From positions 1 through 64,000 of the forward strand of contig NZ_QMEV01000011.1 in NCBI RefSeq assembly GCF_003284935.1: 64,000 bases of DNA, given 5' to 3'. Below are positions 1 to 9,151 of the stretch, one piece after another. Under the pieces are notes generated by a model that did no database searches, was not told where the DNA came from, and saw nothing but the letters and a program-made list of their open reading frames with translations. The position numbers were made by a program, and so were the translations under genes. Origin of the DNA: Mycobacterium colombiense (GTDB taxonomy: Bacteria > Actinomycetota > Actinomycetes > Mycobacteriales > Mycobacteriaceae). How positions within the stretch are numbered: the stretch's first letter is position 1; each line of letters begins with the position of its first letter.

Positions 1-915
1 GCTGGTGCGCCAGCAACTGGACGGAATGGCCGCCGGCGAAGCCCGGCCGGCAGGCGGTGTCGCGCTGGGCCGCGGCGGACGACGACCGGCGCGCACCGCC
101 GACACGGCGTCGGCGAACGGGCCCCCGCTGCGATACCGCATCGCGGGGTTCTTCACCAGCGTGATCTCGATGAGTTCGCGCACGTTGGGCGGCAGCTCCG
201 CGGGCAGCGGCGGCGGCGGCTCCTTGATGTGCTTCATTGCCACCGTCAGCGCGCCGTCACCGGTAAACGGCCGCTTACCCGAAACAACTTCGTAGCCAAC
301 GACTCCCAGCGAGTACACGTCGCTGGACGGGGTGGCGTCGTGACCCAGCGCCTGTTCGGGCGCGATGTACTGGGCGGTGCCCATCACCATCCCCGTCTGG
401 GTCACCGGTGCGGCATCGACGGCCTTGGCGATACCGAAGTCGGTGATCTTCACCTGGCCGGTCGGGGTGATCAGGATGTTTCCCGGTTTGACGTCGCGGT
501 GCACCAGGCCGGCGGCGTGCGCCACCTGCAGAGCGCGACCGGTCTGTTCGAGCATGTCCAGCGCGTGCCGCAGCGACAGCCGGCCGGTGCGCTTGAGCAC
601 CGAGTTCAGCGGCTCGCCGTTGACCAGCTCCATCACCAGGTACGCGGTCCGGCCTTCCCCGTCGAGCTGGCTTTCGCCGTAGTCATGGACGGCGGCGATG
701 CCGGGGTGGTTGAGCATCGCGGTGGTGCGTGCCTCGGCGCGGAACCGTTCGATGAACTCCGGGTCCTGGGAGAACTCCTGCTTGAGCACCTTGACCGCGA
801 CGCGCCGGCCCAGCCGGCTATCCACCGCCTCCCACACCTGACCCATGCCGCCGGTGGCGATCAGGCGCTGAAGGCGGTATCTGCCTGACAGCGTCACACC
901 AACTCGCGGGCTCAT
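1..915 (-). CDS. pknA: Ser/Thr protein kinase PknA, N-terminal 305 residues (cut by window edge)
   Basis: This is a eukaryotic-type Ser/Thr kinase controlling cell shape and division. The ATG at 915 opens a frame that stays open to base 1, so the C-terminal part (transmembrane and extracellular segments in known PknA) lies outside the window. Visible kinase hallmarks are a glycine-rich loop (residues about 21-26, TGGMGQ), the ATP lysine K42 in VAVKVL, the catalytic loop HRDVKPGN, the metal-binding DFG and the activation-segment APEQ. After the kinase domain comes an Arg/Pro-rich juxtamembrane linker. Its start overlaps the pbpA stop by ATGA, so it is the downstream member of the operon fhaB-pstP-rodA-pbpA-pknA. 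In Mtb, PknA and PknB phosphorylate division and wall-synthesis proteins, and PstP reverses this. Confidence 0.96.
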   Translation of the reverse strand, partial: MSPRVGVTLSGRYRLQRLIATGGMGQVWEAVDSRLGRRVAVKVLKQEFSQDPEFIERFRAEARTTAMLNHPGIAAVHDYGESQLDGEGRTAYLVMELVNGEPLNSVLKRTGRLSLRHALDMLEQTGRALQVAHAAGLVHRDVKPGNILITPTGQVKITDFGIAKAVDAAPVTQTGMVMGTAQYIAPEQALGHDATPSSDVYSLGVVGYEVVSGKRPFTGDGALTVAMKHIKEPPPPLPAELPPNVRELIEITLVKNPAMRYRSGGPFADAVSAVRAGRRPPRPSATPPAGRASPAAIPSSCWRTS

Positions 916-2390
916 GGTCCTCCCTGTAGCGCAGCCTGGATCACAGCCCGTCCGATCGGCGCGGCGAGTGCACCCCCCGTCGCGGACAGGCGGTCGGCGC
1001 CATTCTCCACCAACACCGCCACCGCGACCTTCGGGGTCTGTGCGGGCGCGAACGCGATGTACCACGCGTGCGGCGGGGTGTGCCGCGGATCGCTGCCATG
1101 CTCTGCGGTACCAGTCTTCGATGCGATCTGCACGCCGGGAATGGCCCCTTTCTGCTGTGCGACCTTCTCGGCGCCGACCATCAGCTCTGTTAGCTTAGCG
1201 GCGACCTGCGGCGACACGGCGCGCCGCTGCTCATACGGGGCCGTGGTGCTGATGGTGGTCAGGTCGGGCCCCTTGAGGCTGTCGATCAGGTAGGGCTGCA
1301 TCGTCACCCCATCGTTCGCGATGGTCGCGGCGATCTCGGCGTTCTGCAGGGGCGTCATAGCGACATCCTTCTGGCCGATGCTGGTCATTCCCAGCGCCGC
1401 GGCGTCCGGAATGATCCCGATGGTCGATTCCGCGACCTGCAGCGGGATGACACTGGGCGTGCTGTCCAGCCCGAACGAGTGCGCCATGTTGCGCAGCGCG
1501 TCGGATCCCGTGAGCATTCCGAGCTGGACAAACGCGGTGTTGCAGGACAGCGCGAAGGCCTGCTGCAGCGACACCGTCGGCTCGCTTCCACACGGTTCCC
1601 CACCGTAGTTCTCCAACGATGCGGTGCTGTTGGGTAGCGGAATCGAGCGCGCGGCCGTCAGCTGCTGGGTGTCGGACGCACCGGCCTGCAGCGCCGCCGC
1701 GGTGGTGATGACCTTGAAGGTGGATCCGGGCGGGTAGGTCTCCGAGATGGCGCGGTTGGTCAGCGGATTGTTCGGGTCATCCCGCAACTTCTGCCACGCC
1801 TGGGCTTGCACCTCGGGGTCGTGCGACGACAGCAGGTTGGGGTCATACGACGGCGACGACACCATCGCCAGGATCCGGCCGGTCGACGGCTCGAGGGCGA
1901 CGACGGCGCCCTTGCAAGGCGGACCGCCGCAGCCCTGCTGCATCGCGTCCCAGGCGGCCTGCTGCACCCGCGGCTTGATCGTGGTGTCGACGTTCGCGCC
2001 GCGCGGATCGCGACCGGTGAAGAAGTCGGCCAGCCTGCGCCCGAACAACCGCTCGTCGGAGCCGTTCAAGAGCGGATCCTCGGCACGCTCCAGGCCGGTA
2101 CTGGAATAGCGCAGCGAGTAGAACCCGGTGACCGGCGCGTACACCGCGGGGTTGGGGTAGACGCGCAGGAAGCGGTAGCGGTTGTCGGTGGCGGCCGAGT
2201 AGGCCAACAGCTGGCCGCCGGCCACGATCTGGCCGCGCTGGCGCGAATACTCGTCGAGCAGGACCCGCTGGTTGCGCGGGTCGGCACGCAGCGAGTCGGC
2301 GGCGAAGACCTGCGTCATCGTGGCGTTGATCAACAGCAACACGATCAACGCCATCACGGTCACCGAGATCCGGCGCAGGGAGGCGTTCAT
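912..2390 (-). CDS. pbpA: Penicillin-binding protein A (class B transpeptidase)
   Basis: A class B PBP of 492 residues, essentially the length of Mtb PbpA, that cross-links peptidoglycan at the septum. I chose the ATG at 2390 because it gives an N-terminal uncleaved signal anchor (about residues 8-30) and overlaps the rodA stop by ATGA; the open frame extends further upstream into rodA and is not meaningful there. Transpeptidase motifs are all present: S-T-F-K in PPGSTFKVI (near residue 222), S-C-N in ALSCNTAF and K-T-G-T in SKTGTAEHG. It is paired with the SEDS polymerase RodA immediately upstream, and the kinase gene pknA follows. In Mtb, PbpA is a substrate of PknB and its localisation depends on phosphorylation. 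Confidence 0.96.
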   Translation of the reverse strand: MNASLRRISVTVMALIVLLLINATMTQVFAADSLRADPRNQRVLLDEYSRQRGQIVAGGQLLAYSAATDNRYRFLRVYPNPAVYAPVTGFYSLRYSSTGLERAEDPLLNGSDERLFGRRLADFFTGRDPRGANVDTTIKPRVQQAAWDAMQQGCGGPPCKGAVVALEPSTGRILAMVSSPSYDPNLLSSHDPEVQAQAWQKLRDDPNNPLTNRAISETYPPGSTFKVITTAAALQAGASDTQQLTAARSIPLPNSTASLENYGGEPCGSEPTVSLQQAFALSCNTAFVQLGMLTGSDALRNMAHSFGLDSTPSVIPLQVAESTIGIIPDAAALGMTSIGQKDVAMTPLQNAEIAATIANDGVTMQPYLIDSLKGPDLTTISTTAPYEQRRAVSPQVAAKLTELMVGAEKVAQQKGAIPGVQIASKTGTAEHGSDPRHTPPHAWYIAFAPAQTPKVAVAVLVENGADRLSATGGALAAPIGRAVIQAALQGGP

Positions 2391-3796
2391 ACTTTCTCGA
2401 TCACCTCGGTGCCGGCCGCCGCGATCGACGGCTCGTTGCGTGCGCGGGTACGCAAGGGACGACGGGCGCTGTGCGAGATGCGCGCCAGGATGGCCAGCAG
2501 CACGTAGTTCGCCAGTAAGGACGAGCCGCCGTAGGACATCCACGGGGTGGTCAACCCGGTGAGGGGAATGAGCTGGGTTACCCCGCCGACGACGATGAAC
2601 AGCTGAAGGGCCAGCGTCGACGCCAGCCCCGCGGCGAGCAGCTTGCCGAAGCTGTCGCGGGTGGCGATGGCCGTGCGCAGGCCGCGCACGATGACGATGG
2701 TGTAGAGCATCAAAATGCTGGCCAGGCCCACCAGCCCGAGCTCTTCGCCGAACGCGGCGATGATGAAGTCGGTCGAGGCGGCGGGCACGGTGTCCGGCTG
2801 ACCGTTACCGAGGCCGGTGCCGAAGATGCCGCCGGTGGCGAAGCTGAAGAGCGACTGGACGATTTGGTAGCCGCTGCCGTCGGGGTCGGAGAACGGATCC
2901 CACCACATCTGCACCCGCACCCGAACGTGGGCGAAAATGTAATACGCGACAACGCTTCCCGCGACGAACAGCACCAGGCCGATGCCTACCCAACTAAAGC
3001 GTTGGGTGGCAAGGTAGACCACCACCAGAAACGACGTGTAGAGCAATAGCGAAGTGCCGAGGTCTTTTTCGAAGGCCATCACGCCGACGGAGATCACCCA
3101 CGCCGCCAGCAGGGGCGCGAGGTCGCGGGGACGGGGCAGCGTCAGTCCCATGAAATGCTTACCGACGCTGGTGAAAAGGCCCCGCTTGGCGATCAGCACC
3201 GCGGAGAAAAAGATCAGCAGCAGAATCTTGGAGAACTCGGCGGGCTGAATTGAGAAGCCGGGCAAGCGAATCCAGATCTTGGCGCCGTTCTGTTCGGACA
3301 GCGATGCCGGCAGCAGGGCGGGGATCACCAGGAAGATCAGACCGACCAGTCCGCAGATGTAGCCGTAGCGCGCCAGCTGCCGATGGTCTTTCAAGAACGT
3401 GACCACCAGAGAGAACGTCACTACGCCGATCAGGGTCCACAGCATCTGCTGGGTCGCGCTGGGGTGGTGCCGGCCGCTGAGCTGATTGGTGACCAGATCG
3501 AGCCGGTGAATCATCACCAGGCCAAGTCCGTTGAGCAACGCCACAATTGGCAGCAGCAGCGGATCGGTGTAAGGCGCGAAGCGCCTGACGGCCATGTGTG
3601 CCGAGCCGAAGACGACGAGAAACACCAGCCCGTAGCTGATGGCGGTCCAGTGCAGGTTGCGCTCTTGGTTGGCTTCGACTATCAGCAGCGCGGCGACGGT
3701 GATCAGTGAGGCGAAGCCCAGAAGCAACAACTCGGCATTGCGCCGGGTGGGCAACGGGGGGGTGACCGCGACCGGCGGCTGGAGTTGTGTGGTCAT
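2387..3796 (-). CDS. rodA: SEDS-family peptidoglycan glycosyltransferase RodA (FtsW/RodA/SpoVE)
   Basis: A polytopic membrane protein of 469 residues, the same length as Mtb RodA. SEDS proteins polymerise lipid II into glycan strands together with a cognate class B PBP, here the adjacent PbpA. About ten hydrophobic segments are visible, along with the SEDS signature near PLPFVSYGGSS-type sequence, seen here as TTPWMSYGGSSL close to the C terminus. The ATG at 3796 overlaps the pstP stop (ATGA). A very long upstream extension of the frame runs through pstP and is a shadow of that gene. It is co-transcribed with pstP upstream and pbpA downstream. Confidence 0.96.
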   Translation of the reverse strand: MTTQLQPPVAVTPPLPTRRNAELLLLGFASLITVAALLIVEANQERNLHWTAISYGLVFLVVFGSAHMAVRRFAPYTDPLLLPIVALLNGLGLVMIHRLDLVTNQLSGRHHPSATQQMLWTLIGVVTFSLVVTFLKDHRQLARYGYICGLVGLIFLVIPALLPASLSEQNGAKIWIRLPGFSIQPAEFSKILLLIFFSAVLIAKRGLFTSVGKHFMGLTLPRPRDLAPLLAAWVISVGVMAFEKDLGTSLLLYTSFLVVVYLATQRFSWVGIGLVLFVAGSVVAYYIFAHVRVRVQMWWDPFSDPDGSGYQIVQSLFSFATGGIFGTGLGNGQPDTVPAASTDFIIAAFGEELGLVGLASILMLYTIVIVRGLRTAIATRDSFGKLLAAGLASTLALQLFIVVGGVTQLIPLTGLTTPWMSYGGSSLLANYVLLAILARISHSARRPLRTRARNEPSIAAAGTEVIEKV

Positions 3797-5301
3797 GCCA
3801 CCGTCCGGCAATCGATGCCCGGTTGTGGTGGCGGCCCGGGAAGCGCGGTGACTGTCTGCGACGTGGTCGTCGGACCTGCCGGCGCAGAGTTCGCGGGGCC
3901 GTTGGCGCTCGTGCTCGGTGCGGGAATGGCGCTCGAAGAGCTGGTCGTCGGTGGTGCCGGTGCTGCTGTGGTGCCGGATTCTGGTGTTCCGCTGCGGGGG
4001 GTGGATGATGCGGGCGGCGACGTGGCGCGCGGGGGCGGACAGATCGGCAGCAGATACTCGGCCAGCAGTTGCCGCAGTTGCGATTCGGCCTGGTCCAGGC
4101 TGCCGCCCGGCAGCCCGGTTTGCACCTGAACCTGTCCTGGCCGGCGCAGGTCTTGCGGCGTCATCAGCTGGCAACTGGAATGGCCGCCGGTCTGCCCGTA
4201 GCTGACCAGGGACAGCTCGTTGCGGGTGTTGAGGCAGCCCACCAGGTAGGGCTGCTGCAACGGCACACCCAGCAGCGTGCCCTGAATGCCACGGACGATG
4301 GAGATCTTGCCGCTGTATTCCGCGACGTAGTAGTTGCGTTGGATGACCCACCATCCGACGGTGAGGCCGGCGAATACCACTAGCACCGCCAGCGCGACCG
4401 CGAAGAACATCTTCCGCCGCGACCAGCGCGGCCGGTTCGGTGTTTCCGGTTGCGGCGCAACGCGTTTGGCGGACTCATCGCGCGGCCGGATCGCAGAGGC
4501 GCGTCCGGCGGAAGTGTTCGGCAGGGTCATCTGATCCTCGTCGCCGGACACCGCGCCGGCGAGGATCGGCTGGGTCTGCCCGTAGTCGTAGTCGACCACG
4601 TCGGCGACCACGACGGTCACGTTGTCCGGGCCGCCGCCGCGCAGCGCCAACTCGATGAGCCGGTAGGCGGCCTCGGCCACGTCGGGGATCTGCAGCGCCT
4701 CGAGAATGGTTTCGTCGCTCACCGGATCCGACAACCCATCGGAGCACAGCAGATAGCGATCGCCCGCGCGCGCCTCGCGCATGGTCAACGTCGGCTCCAC
4801 CTCGTGACCGGTCAGCGCCCGCATGATCAGCGACCGCTGCGGGTGGCTGTGGGCCTCTTCCCGAGTGATCCGGCCTTCGTCGACCAAGGTCTGGACGAAC
4901 GTGTCGTCCTTGGTGATTTGAGTGAGCTCGCCGTCGCGCAGCAGATAGCCCCGCGAGTCACCGATGTGCACCATCCCGATGCGGTCGCCGGCGAACAGGA
5001 TCGCGGTGAGGGTGGTGCCCATCCCCTCCAGCTCGGGTTCGGCTTCGACCTGCGCGGCGATGGCCGCATTGCCGGAGCGGACCGCGTCGTCGAGCTTGGC
5101 CAGCAGATCGCCGCCCGGCTCGTCGTCGTCGAGGTGGGCCAGCGCGGCGATCACCAGCTGGGATGCCACCTCACCGGCGGCGTGGCCGCCCATGCCGTCG
5201 GCCAGCGCGAGCAGTCGCGCGCCGGCATAGACCGAGTCTTCATTGTTGGCGCGTACCAGGCCGCGATCGCTCCGCGCGGCATACCGCAGGACCAGCGTCA
5301 C
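3793..5301 (-). CDS. pstP: PP2C-type Ser/Thr phosphatase PstP
   Basis: A 502-residue membrane phosphatase that opposes the PknA and PknB kinases. The N-terminal ~240 residues form a PPM/PP2C domain with the metal-binding motifs RANNEDS, DGMGGHAAGE, GDSRGYL, CSDGLSD and GGPDNVTVVV. A juxtamembrane Arg/Lys-rich stretch, one membrane span (about residues 300-325) and an extracellular domain follow, ending in a Thr/Ser/Pro/Ala-rich tail. The tail is slightly shorter than in Mtb PstP (514 aa), a normal variation in a low-complexity tail. The start overlaps fhaB by 4 bp and the stop overlaps rodA by 4 bp, which indicates tight translational coupling. Confidence 0.96.
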   Translation of the reverse strand: MTLVLRYAARSDRGLVRANNEDSVYAGARLLALADGMGGHAAGEVASQLVIAALAHLDDDEPGGDLLAKLDDAVRSGNAAIAAQVEAEPELEGMGTTLTAILFAGDRIGMVHIGDSRGYLLRDGELTQITKDDTFVQTLVDEGRITREEAHSHPQRSLIMRALTGHEVEPTLTMREARAGDRYLLCSDGLSDPVSDETILEALQIPDVAEAAYRLIELALRGGGPDNVTVVVADVVDYDYGQTQPILAGAVSGDEDQMTLPNTSAGRASAIRPRDESAKRVAPQPETPNRPRWSRRKMFFAVALAVLVVFAGLTVGWWVIQRNYYVAEYSGKISIVRGIQGTLLGVPLQQPYLVGCLNTRNELSLVSYGQTGGHSSCQLMTPQDLRRPGQVQVQTGLPGGSLDQAESQLRQLLAEYLLPICPPPRATSPPASSTPRSGTPESGTTAAPAPPTTSSSSAIPAPSTSANGPANSAPAGPTTTSQTVTALPGPPPQPGIDCRTVA

Positions 5302-5765
5302 GGGCGCAACTCGATCGCCGTTTTGCCGATCCGAATCGGCGTTCCGATTGGAACTCGTACCGCAGTCGTCACCTTCGCCCTGTCAAGGTAAGTACCGTTG
5401 GTCGATCCTAGATCCTCGACGTACCACTCCGAGCCGCGCTGAGACAGCCGGGCGTGCCGCGTCGAGGCGTAGTCGTCGGTGAGCACCAGCGTGGAGTCGT
5501 CGGCCCGTCCGATCAGTACCGGCTGTCCACTGAGGGTGATGCGTCCGCCCGCCAGCGCCCCTTCGGTGACCACCAGATAACGGGCCGCATGCCGGCGCTG
5601 ACGAGAAGGCAGCAGCGTGCTGCGCAGTGCCAACCCCCGTCGCACCATGACAGCACCGGTGGGCGCGTAGATGTCTGTCCGAAGGATTCGCAGTACGGAC
5701 CAGATGAATACCCACAGCAGCATTAAAAACCCGGCGCGCGTCAGCTGCAGTACCAGTCCCTGCAT
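5298..5765 (-). CDS. fhaB: FHA-domain membrane protein FhaB (FipA)
   Basis: A protein of 155 residues, identical in length to Mtb FhaB. It has an N-terminal membrane segment (about residues 8-27), then a forkhead-associated domain with the phosphothreonine-binding signature GRADDS, S-T-R-H-A and the loop GSTNGTYLD. FHA domains read phosphothreonines made by PknA and PknB. In Mtb, FhaB links FtsZ and FtsQ at the septum under stress. It opens the ATGA-coupled part of the operon; 124 bp separate it from fhaA, and no gene is seen in that gap. Confidence 0.95.
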   Translation of the reverse strand: MQGLVLQLTRAGFLMLLWVFIWSVLRILRTDIYAPTGAVMVRRGLALRSTLLPSRQRRHAARYLVVTEGALAGGRITLSGQPVLIGRADDSTLVLTDDYASTRHARLSQRGSEWYVEDLGSTNGTYLDRAKVTTAVRVPIGTPIRIGKTAIELRP

Positions 5766-5889
5766 CTGGCGTCCTTTCCGTCCTAGCGTCGCATCCCTAG
5801 TGCCCGTGACTCCGAGCAGATCGGCTACGTCACGATACTTGGACGGCGGTCGACACGGGGCGAAGCACGGCAGCGTTAAGCCCAGTGGC

Positions 5890-7527
5890 TTAGTGGATCC
5901 GGACGATGATCTCCGAATGGCCCAAGCGGATCACGTCGCCGTCGGCGAGCTGCCACTCCTGGATTGGTGCGTTGTTCACCGTGGTGCCATTGGTCGAATT
6001 CAGATCCGAGAGCAGCGCGACCTGTCCGTCCCAGCGGATCTCGAGGTGACGCCGTGACACGCCGGTGTCGGGCAACCGGAACTGAGCGTCCTGGCCGCGC
6101 CCCACGATGTTGGAGCCCTCGCGGAGCTGGTAGGTGCGACCGCTGCCGTCGTCGAGCTGCAGAGTGATCGTGGTCCCGCCGGCCCCATAGCCGCCTTGGC
6201 CGTAGCCGCCGTAACCACCCGCCTGCTGGCCGTAGTCGGCGGGCTGACCGTAGTCGGCCTGCTGGCCGTAGTCCGCCGGCTGCCCGTACTCCGCCTGCTG
6301 GCCGTACTCGTACTCGGGGCTGGCCGCCTCGGGGTAGCCGCCGGCCTGACCGCCGTACGTGCCGCCCTGCGCGTGCTCGGAGTACTGGGTGTACTCGCCG
6401 GAGCCGTAGTCCTGGCGGCCGTATCCCCCGCCCTGCTGGTAGCCCTGGTCGTAGCCACCGCCCTGCTCGGGATAGGCGGGTCGTTGTTCTGGCGGGGCGT
6501 AACCGCCCTCGTCCTGGCGGGCCGGACCACGACCGTAATCGCCGTATCCGCCGTAGCCCTGCTGACCGCCACCCTGCTGACCGCCGGGGGGCCCGTAGCC
6601 GCCGCCTTGGCGGTAGCCCTGGTCGTAACCCTGGCCGCCGTAACCGCCGGGGGCGGGCGGACGCTGCTCGTATGACTGCGGGTAACCGCCCTGCCCCTGC
6701 TCGGGGTAGCCGCGCTGATCTTGGTAGCCCTGCTGAGGGGGATAGCCGCCCTGCCCTTGCTGGTCGGGATAGCCGCGCTGTTCTTGGTAGCCCTGCGCCG
6801 GCGGGTAGCCGCCGTGCCCCTGCTCGGGGTAGCCGCCCTGCTCCGGGTAAGCGCCCTGGTCGGGGTGTCGGGGCGGCGGGTAGCCCTGCTGAGGCGGATA
6901 GCCCCCCTGCTCGGGCGGATATCCGCCCCGCTGGTCGGGTGCGCCCTGCTGGTCCGGGCCACCACGTGCCTCGTCCTGGGGACGCCCATAGCGGTCGTCG
7001 TAGTACTCGTCGCCGGGGCGCCCTGGCCCCTGAGCCCCGCGGTAGCCAGAATTGTCAGTCATTGCTGCTACTCCTCGTTCTTCGCCGAACGCATTATTTG
7101 ATTGTGGCCGGACGGGATCGTCGACCGTCGGGCGGGGCTGGACATCAGGGTTGACAGCACCGCGGGCGCGGTACTGGCCGGTGTGCAGGTTCGTCGACTG
7201 CTCGAACCGGACGACCACCTCACCATACGTTTGCCACCCCTGTTCGTGGATGTAGTCAGCCAAGTACCTCGCGAAAGCGCTCGACGTGAGATCCGGATCG
7301 GCGCTCACCTTCTCGAAGTCGTGCATACCGAGGGTAATGATGTATTCGTTGGGGGCCAAAAGGCGATTTCCGTGAAGCTGCTGCACGCCGTCACGCGCTT
7401 CGCGGCATAACAGGGCTTCGACCTCTTGGGGAACGACCGATCCACCGAATACCCGGGCGAAGGCATTGTCTACCGTCGCCTCGAGTTTGCGCTCGATGCG
7501 CGCGACCAGCCCCCGTTGGCTACCCAT
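5890..7527 (-). CDS. fhaA: FHA-domain protein FhaA with Gly/Gln/Tyr/Pro-rich linker
   Basis: A cytoplasmic scaffold of 545 residues (Mtb orthologue 527). The first ~110 residues form the conserved FhaA N-terminal domain (RIERKLEATVDNAFARVFGG onward), which is the part that binds MviN in Mtb. A ~300-residue low-complexity region follows, built from imperfect GGYPEQ-, GYQEQRGYPDQQ- and ADYGQQ-like repeats and likely disordered. The C-terminal ~90 residues are an FHA domain with NIVGRGQDA, SRRHLEI and LNSTNGTTVN. FhaA binds phosphorylated MviN (lipid II flippase region) and restrains wall synthesis. The repeat number in the linker probably explains the length difference from Mtb. Confidence 0.95.
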   Translation of the reverse strand: MGSQRGLVARIERKLEATVDNAFARVFGGSVVPQEVEALLCREARDGVQQLHGNRLLAPNEYIITLGMHDFEKVSADPDLTSSAFARYLADYIHEQGWQTYGEVVVRFEQSTNLHTGQYRARGAVNPDVQPRPTVDDPVRPQSNNAFGEERGVAAMTDNSGYRGAQGPGRPGDEYYDDRYGRPQDEARGGPDQQGAPDQRGGYPPEQGGYPPQQGYPPPRHPDQGAYPEQGGYPEQGHGGYPPAQGYQEQRGYPDQQGQGGYPPQQGYQDQRGYPEQGQGGYPQSYEQRPPAPGGYGGQGYDQGYRQGGGYGPPGGQQGGGQQGYGGYGDYGRGPARQDEGGYAPPEQRPAYPEQGGGYDQGYQQGGGYGRQDYGSGEYTQYSEHAQGGTYGGQAGGYPEAASPEYEYGQQAEYGQPADYGQQADYGQPADYGQQAGGYGGYGQGGYGAGGTTITLQLDDGSGRTYQLREGSNIVGRGQDAQFRLPDTGVSRRHLEIRWDGQVALLSDLNSTNGTTVNNAPIQEWQLADGDVIRLGHSEIIVRIH

Positions 7528-7780
7528 GTCCTACCGTTCGTGTGCACTTGCCATGAGGTATTGCCGGTGGACGGCAAACGAATCACCCCGGTGCTGAATC
7601 ACTCCCGCATGGTATCGGGACATCGTGTCGCCGCGGCACTTTCGAAATCGTGAGAACTGCATCGGCCCAGTTCAGAGCGATGCGGGCGGACCGGTGCGCA
7701 GCACGCGACGGTGTACGGGCCCACTGCGGCGGTTCGGGGATCGGGCCATTAGAGTGATATGGTCCATCGGTTGTTTTTCC

Positions 7781-7863
7781 GGGCGAGTGGCGGAATGGCA
7801 GACGCGCTGGCTTCAGGTGCCAGTGTCCTTCGGGACGTGGGGGTTCAAGTCCCCCTTCGCCCA
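7781..7863 (+). tRNA. leuT: tRNA-Leu, anticodon CAG
   Basis: A class II tRNA. The acceptor stem GGGCGAG (7781-7787) pairs with TTCGCCC (7856-7862) and the discriminator is A7863. The anticodon stem CTGGC/GCCAG (7807-7811, 7819-7823) carries the loop TTCAGGT with CAG at 7814-7816. There is a long variable arm (GTCC..GGAC) and the T arm is GGGGG-TTCAAGT-CCCCC. CCA is not encoded. It reads CUG, a very common leucine codon at this GC content. In Mtb a tRNA-Leu gene also follows fhaA. Confidence 0.97.
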
Positions 7864-7877
7864 CACTGAGCGGTTCT

Positions 7878-7920
7878 ACGAAAGGTCACGGCCTCGCAAG
7901 AGGTCGTGACTTTCGTGTTT
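7878..7920 (+). terminator. Hairpin terminator after tRNA-Leu
   Basis: A near-perfect inverted repeat starts 15 bases after the tRNA. The left arm ACGAAAGGTCACGGCCTC (7878-7895) pairs with GAGGTCGTGACTTTCGT (7899-7915) across the loop GCAA, with one bulged base and one G-U pair. It is followed by GTTTGTG. The stem strength and position fit intrinsic termination of the tRNA transcript; the T-tract is short, as is usual in mycobacteria. Confidence 0.8.
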
Positions 7921-7942
7921 GTGGGAAAGGCTTCTCGCCCTG

Positions 7943-8311
7943 CTATGGGTCGACGACGTGGTAGGTGCCGCGGCCCTCGATGACCGCGTCGCCGGCGAAG
8001 GTCAGGATCTCGTTGACCAAGTTCCCGCTCTGGTTGCGGTAATTGATGACGATCGTGTCGACGCCTTGGTAGACGCCTTCGACGGTGAACCGGAGTCCGG
8101 GGATGCGTGCGACGGCCTCGGTCCAGTACCGCCGTAGGGCGTCCTTACCGCGAACGACGCCGCCCGTCGCCGGGAGGAGCTCGGCGGCTACCGGTGACGT
8201 GAACACGACGTCGTCATGGAAGTCGGCGAGTACTGCTTCGACGTCATGGGCGTTCCAATTGCGCACCCATCGTTCACTGAACTCGACGGCATCGACATTC
8301 ATGCTCTGCAC
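7943..8311 (-). CDS. SnoaL/NTF2-like protein
   Basis: A small protein of 122 residues with the signature of the SnoaL/NTF2 fold: VEFSERWVRNWNAHDVEAVLADFHDDVVFTSP, GKDALRRYWTEAV and a C-terminal beta-rich half. Members include ketosteroid isomerase-like enzymes and ligand-binding proteins; the substrate cannot be deduced. A second ATG at 8302 (MNVDAVEF) would give 119 residues. It lies 24 bp downstream of the DinB-like gene on the same strand, so the two probably share a transcript. Confidence 0.8.
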   Translation of the reverse strand: MQSMNVDAVEFSERWVRNWNAHDVEAVLADFHDDVVFTSPVAAELLPATGGVVRGKDALRRYWTEAVARIPGLRFTVEGVYQGVDTIVINYRNQSGNLVNEILTFAGDAVIEGRGTYHVVDP

Positions 8312-8335
8312 CGTAGCGGCGGGGTCCGGCGCGGC

Positions 8336-8833
8336 TCAGAGTTGATGGCGGATGTCGAGAAGGTGGTGCTGCAGTTCGTGCGCGGTGTGGACGGCGACCC
8401 AGCGCAACGACCGCTCGCTGGTCTTGGGATAGTGATAGACGACCGTGCGATCCCAGTCCGTGGCGGAGAGCCGAAGGAGCACATTGCCGAATAGTGCTGC
8501 GGCGTCGGTGAGTTGGCGCGCGACCGCGGCGGGGTCCTGTTCGTTGTAACCCTCGTGTTCAGCACGCTCTTCGCGGCCCATCGGCACGCAGTCGGCCCCG
8601 TTGTGCCGCCGGGCCGCGAGCACTCGTTCGCGCTGCACCAGCAGCACATCCCGCAGATGGCACGCGTACTCCAGCGGGGACCAGACGTCGGGACGCGGAC
8701 GCCGCCGCACGTGGACCCCTTTATTGCACAGGAGCGCAACAACTTCGGCGGCCTGGGCGCGGATGTCGTCGGCAGCGGCTGTGGCGCGCCGCAGGTCATA
8801 GGTGAATCCGCAGCTCGCGCAGGGGTCTGTCAC
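8336..8833 (-). CDS. DinB-like (YfiT/MDMPI-type) protein with N-terminal CxxC
   Basis: A 165-residue protein of the DinB four-helix superfamily, whose members bind a metal through three histidines and often use thiols such as mycothiol. The visible helix motifs are WSPLEYACHLRDVLLVQRER and VAVHTAHELQHHLLDI, which supply the His ligands. The N terminus MTDPCASCGFTYDL carries a C-x-x-C-G knuckle that resembles half a zinc ribbon. No substrate is evident. It is transcribed away from the iron-box promoter, with about 160 bp between its start and that box. Confidence 0.75.
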   Translation of the reverse strand: MTDPCASCGFTYDLRRATAAADDIRAQAAEVVALLCNKGVHVRRRPRPDVWSPLEYACHLRDVLLVQRERVLAARRHNGADCVPMGREERAEHEGYNEQDPAAVARQLTDAAALFGNVLLRLSATDWDRTVVYHYPKTSERSLRWVAVHTAHELQHHLLDIRHQL

Positions 8834-8991
8834 CTGATCATCCTTGCAGCCCGCGCATCTGCGCAGAACACTTGTCCTGGCGGCGCCGGAGCAGGGACCA
8901 CGAAACGTGTTGCAGCGCTACCCATTAGGCGACTGCGCGCGGGTCGCCGGGCCACATCGGCCGCGACGGTGAGACAACCCACACTTTGCAA

Positions 8992-9010
8992 TTAGGGTAG
9001 CCTTACCTAA
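8992..9010 (+). promoter_or_regulatory. IdeR/DtxR-type iron box
   Basis: The 19-mer TTAGGGTAGCCTTACCTAA matches the mycobacterial IdeR operator consensus TTAGGTTAGGCTAACCTAA at 16 of 19 positions, and its outer arms TTAGG/CCTAA are perfectly symmetric. A TTTGCA-like -35 lies just 5' (8985-8990), so bound IdeR would block the promoter. The gene it precedes (mbtM) is a classical IdeR-repressed mycobactin gene, which supports the call independently. Confidence 0.9.
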
Positions 9011-9034
9011 ATCAGCGCGGTATGGTCCCGACAT

Positions 9035-9151
9035 ATGACTTTCGCCAATCCCCCTGTGCCCCGCGCCGTTGACGAGCAGTCGATCAGCGCCCCGACGCAC
9101 CAATACACAAGTGCGACAGCCGATTTAACGGACGCTGAGGTTAGCGCATGA
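9035..9151 (+). CDS. 38-residue leader/small ORF coupled to mbtM
   Basis: An ATG at 9035, 24 bases past the iron box, opens a 38-codon frame starting MTFANPPVPRAVDEQ and ending ADLTDAEVSA. Its TGA overlaps the mbtM ATG as ATGA. The peptide has no signal sequence and no Ser-containing DSL carrier motif, so it is not the MbtL acyl carrier protein that neighbours mbtM in Mtb. It could be a translational-coupling leader, a small protein or the remnant of an upstream gene. I did not recognise it. Confidence 0.45.
   Translation: MTFANPPVPRAVDEQSISAPTHQYTSATADLTDAEVSA

Noticed and set aside
229..888. Long plus-strand open frames opposite pknA
   Set aside because: They are antisense shadows of a conserved kinase gene; high GC produces long spurious frames. 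The same applies to most long frames opposite fhaA, leuS, ponA1 and others.
6180..7020. Tandem repeat array in fhaA as a mobile element
   Set aside because: The repeats are coding and in frame, forming the known low-complexity linker of FhaA.
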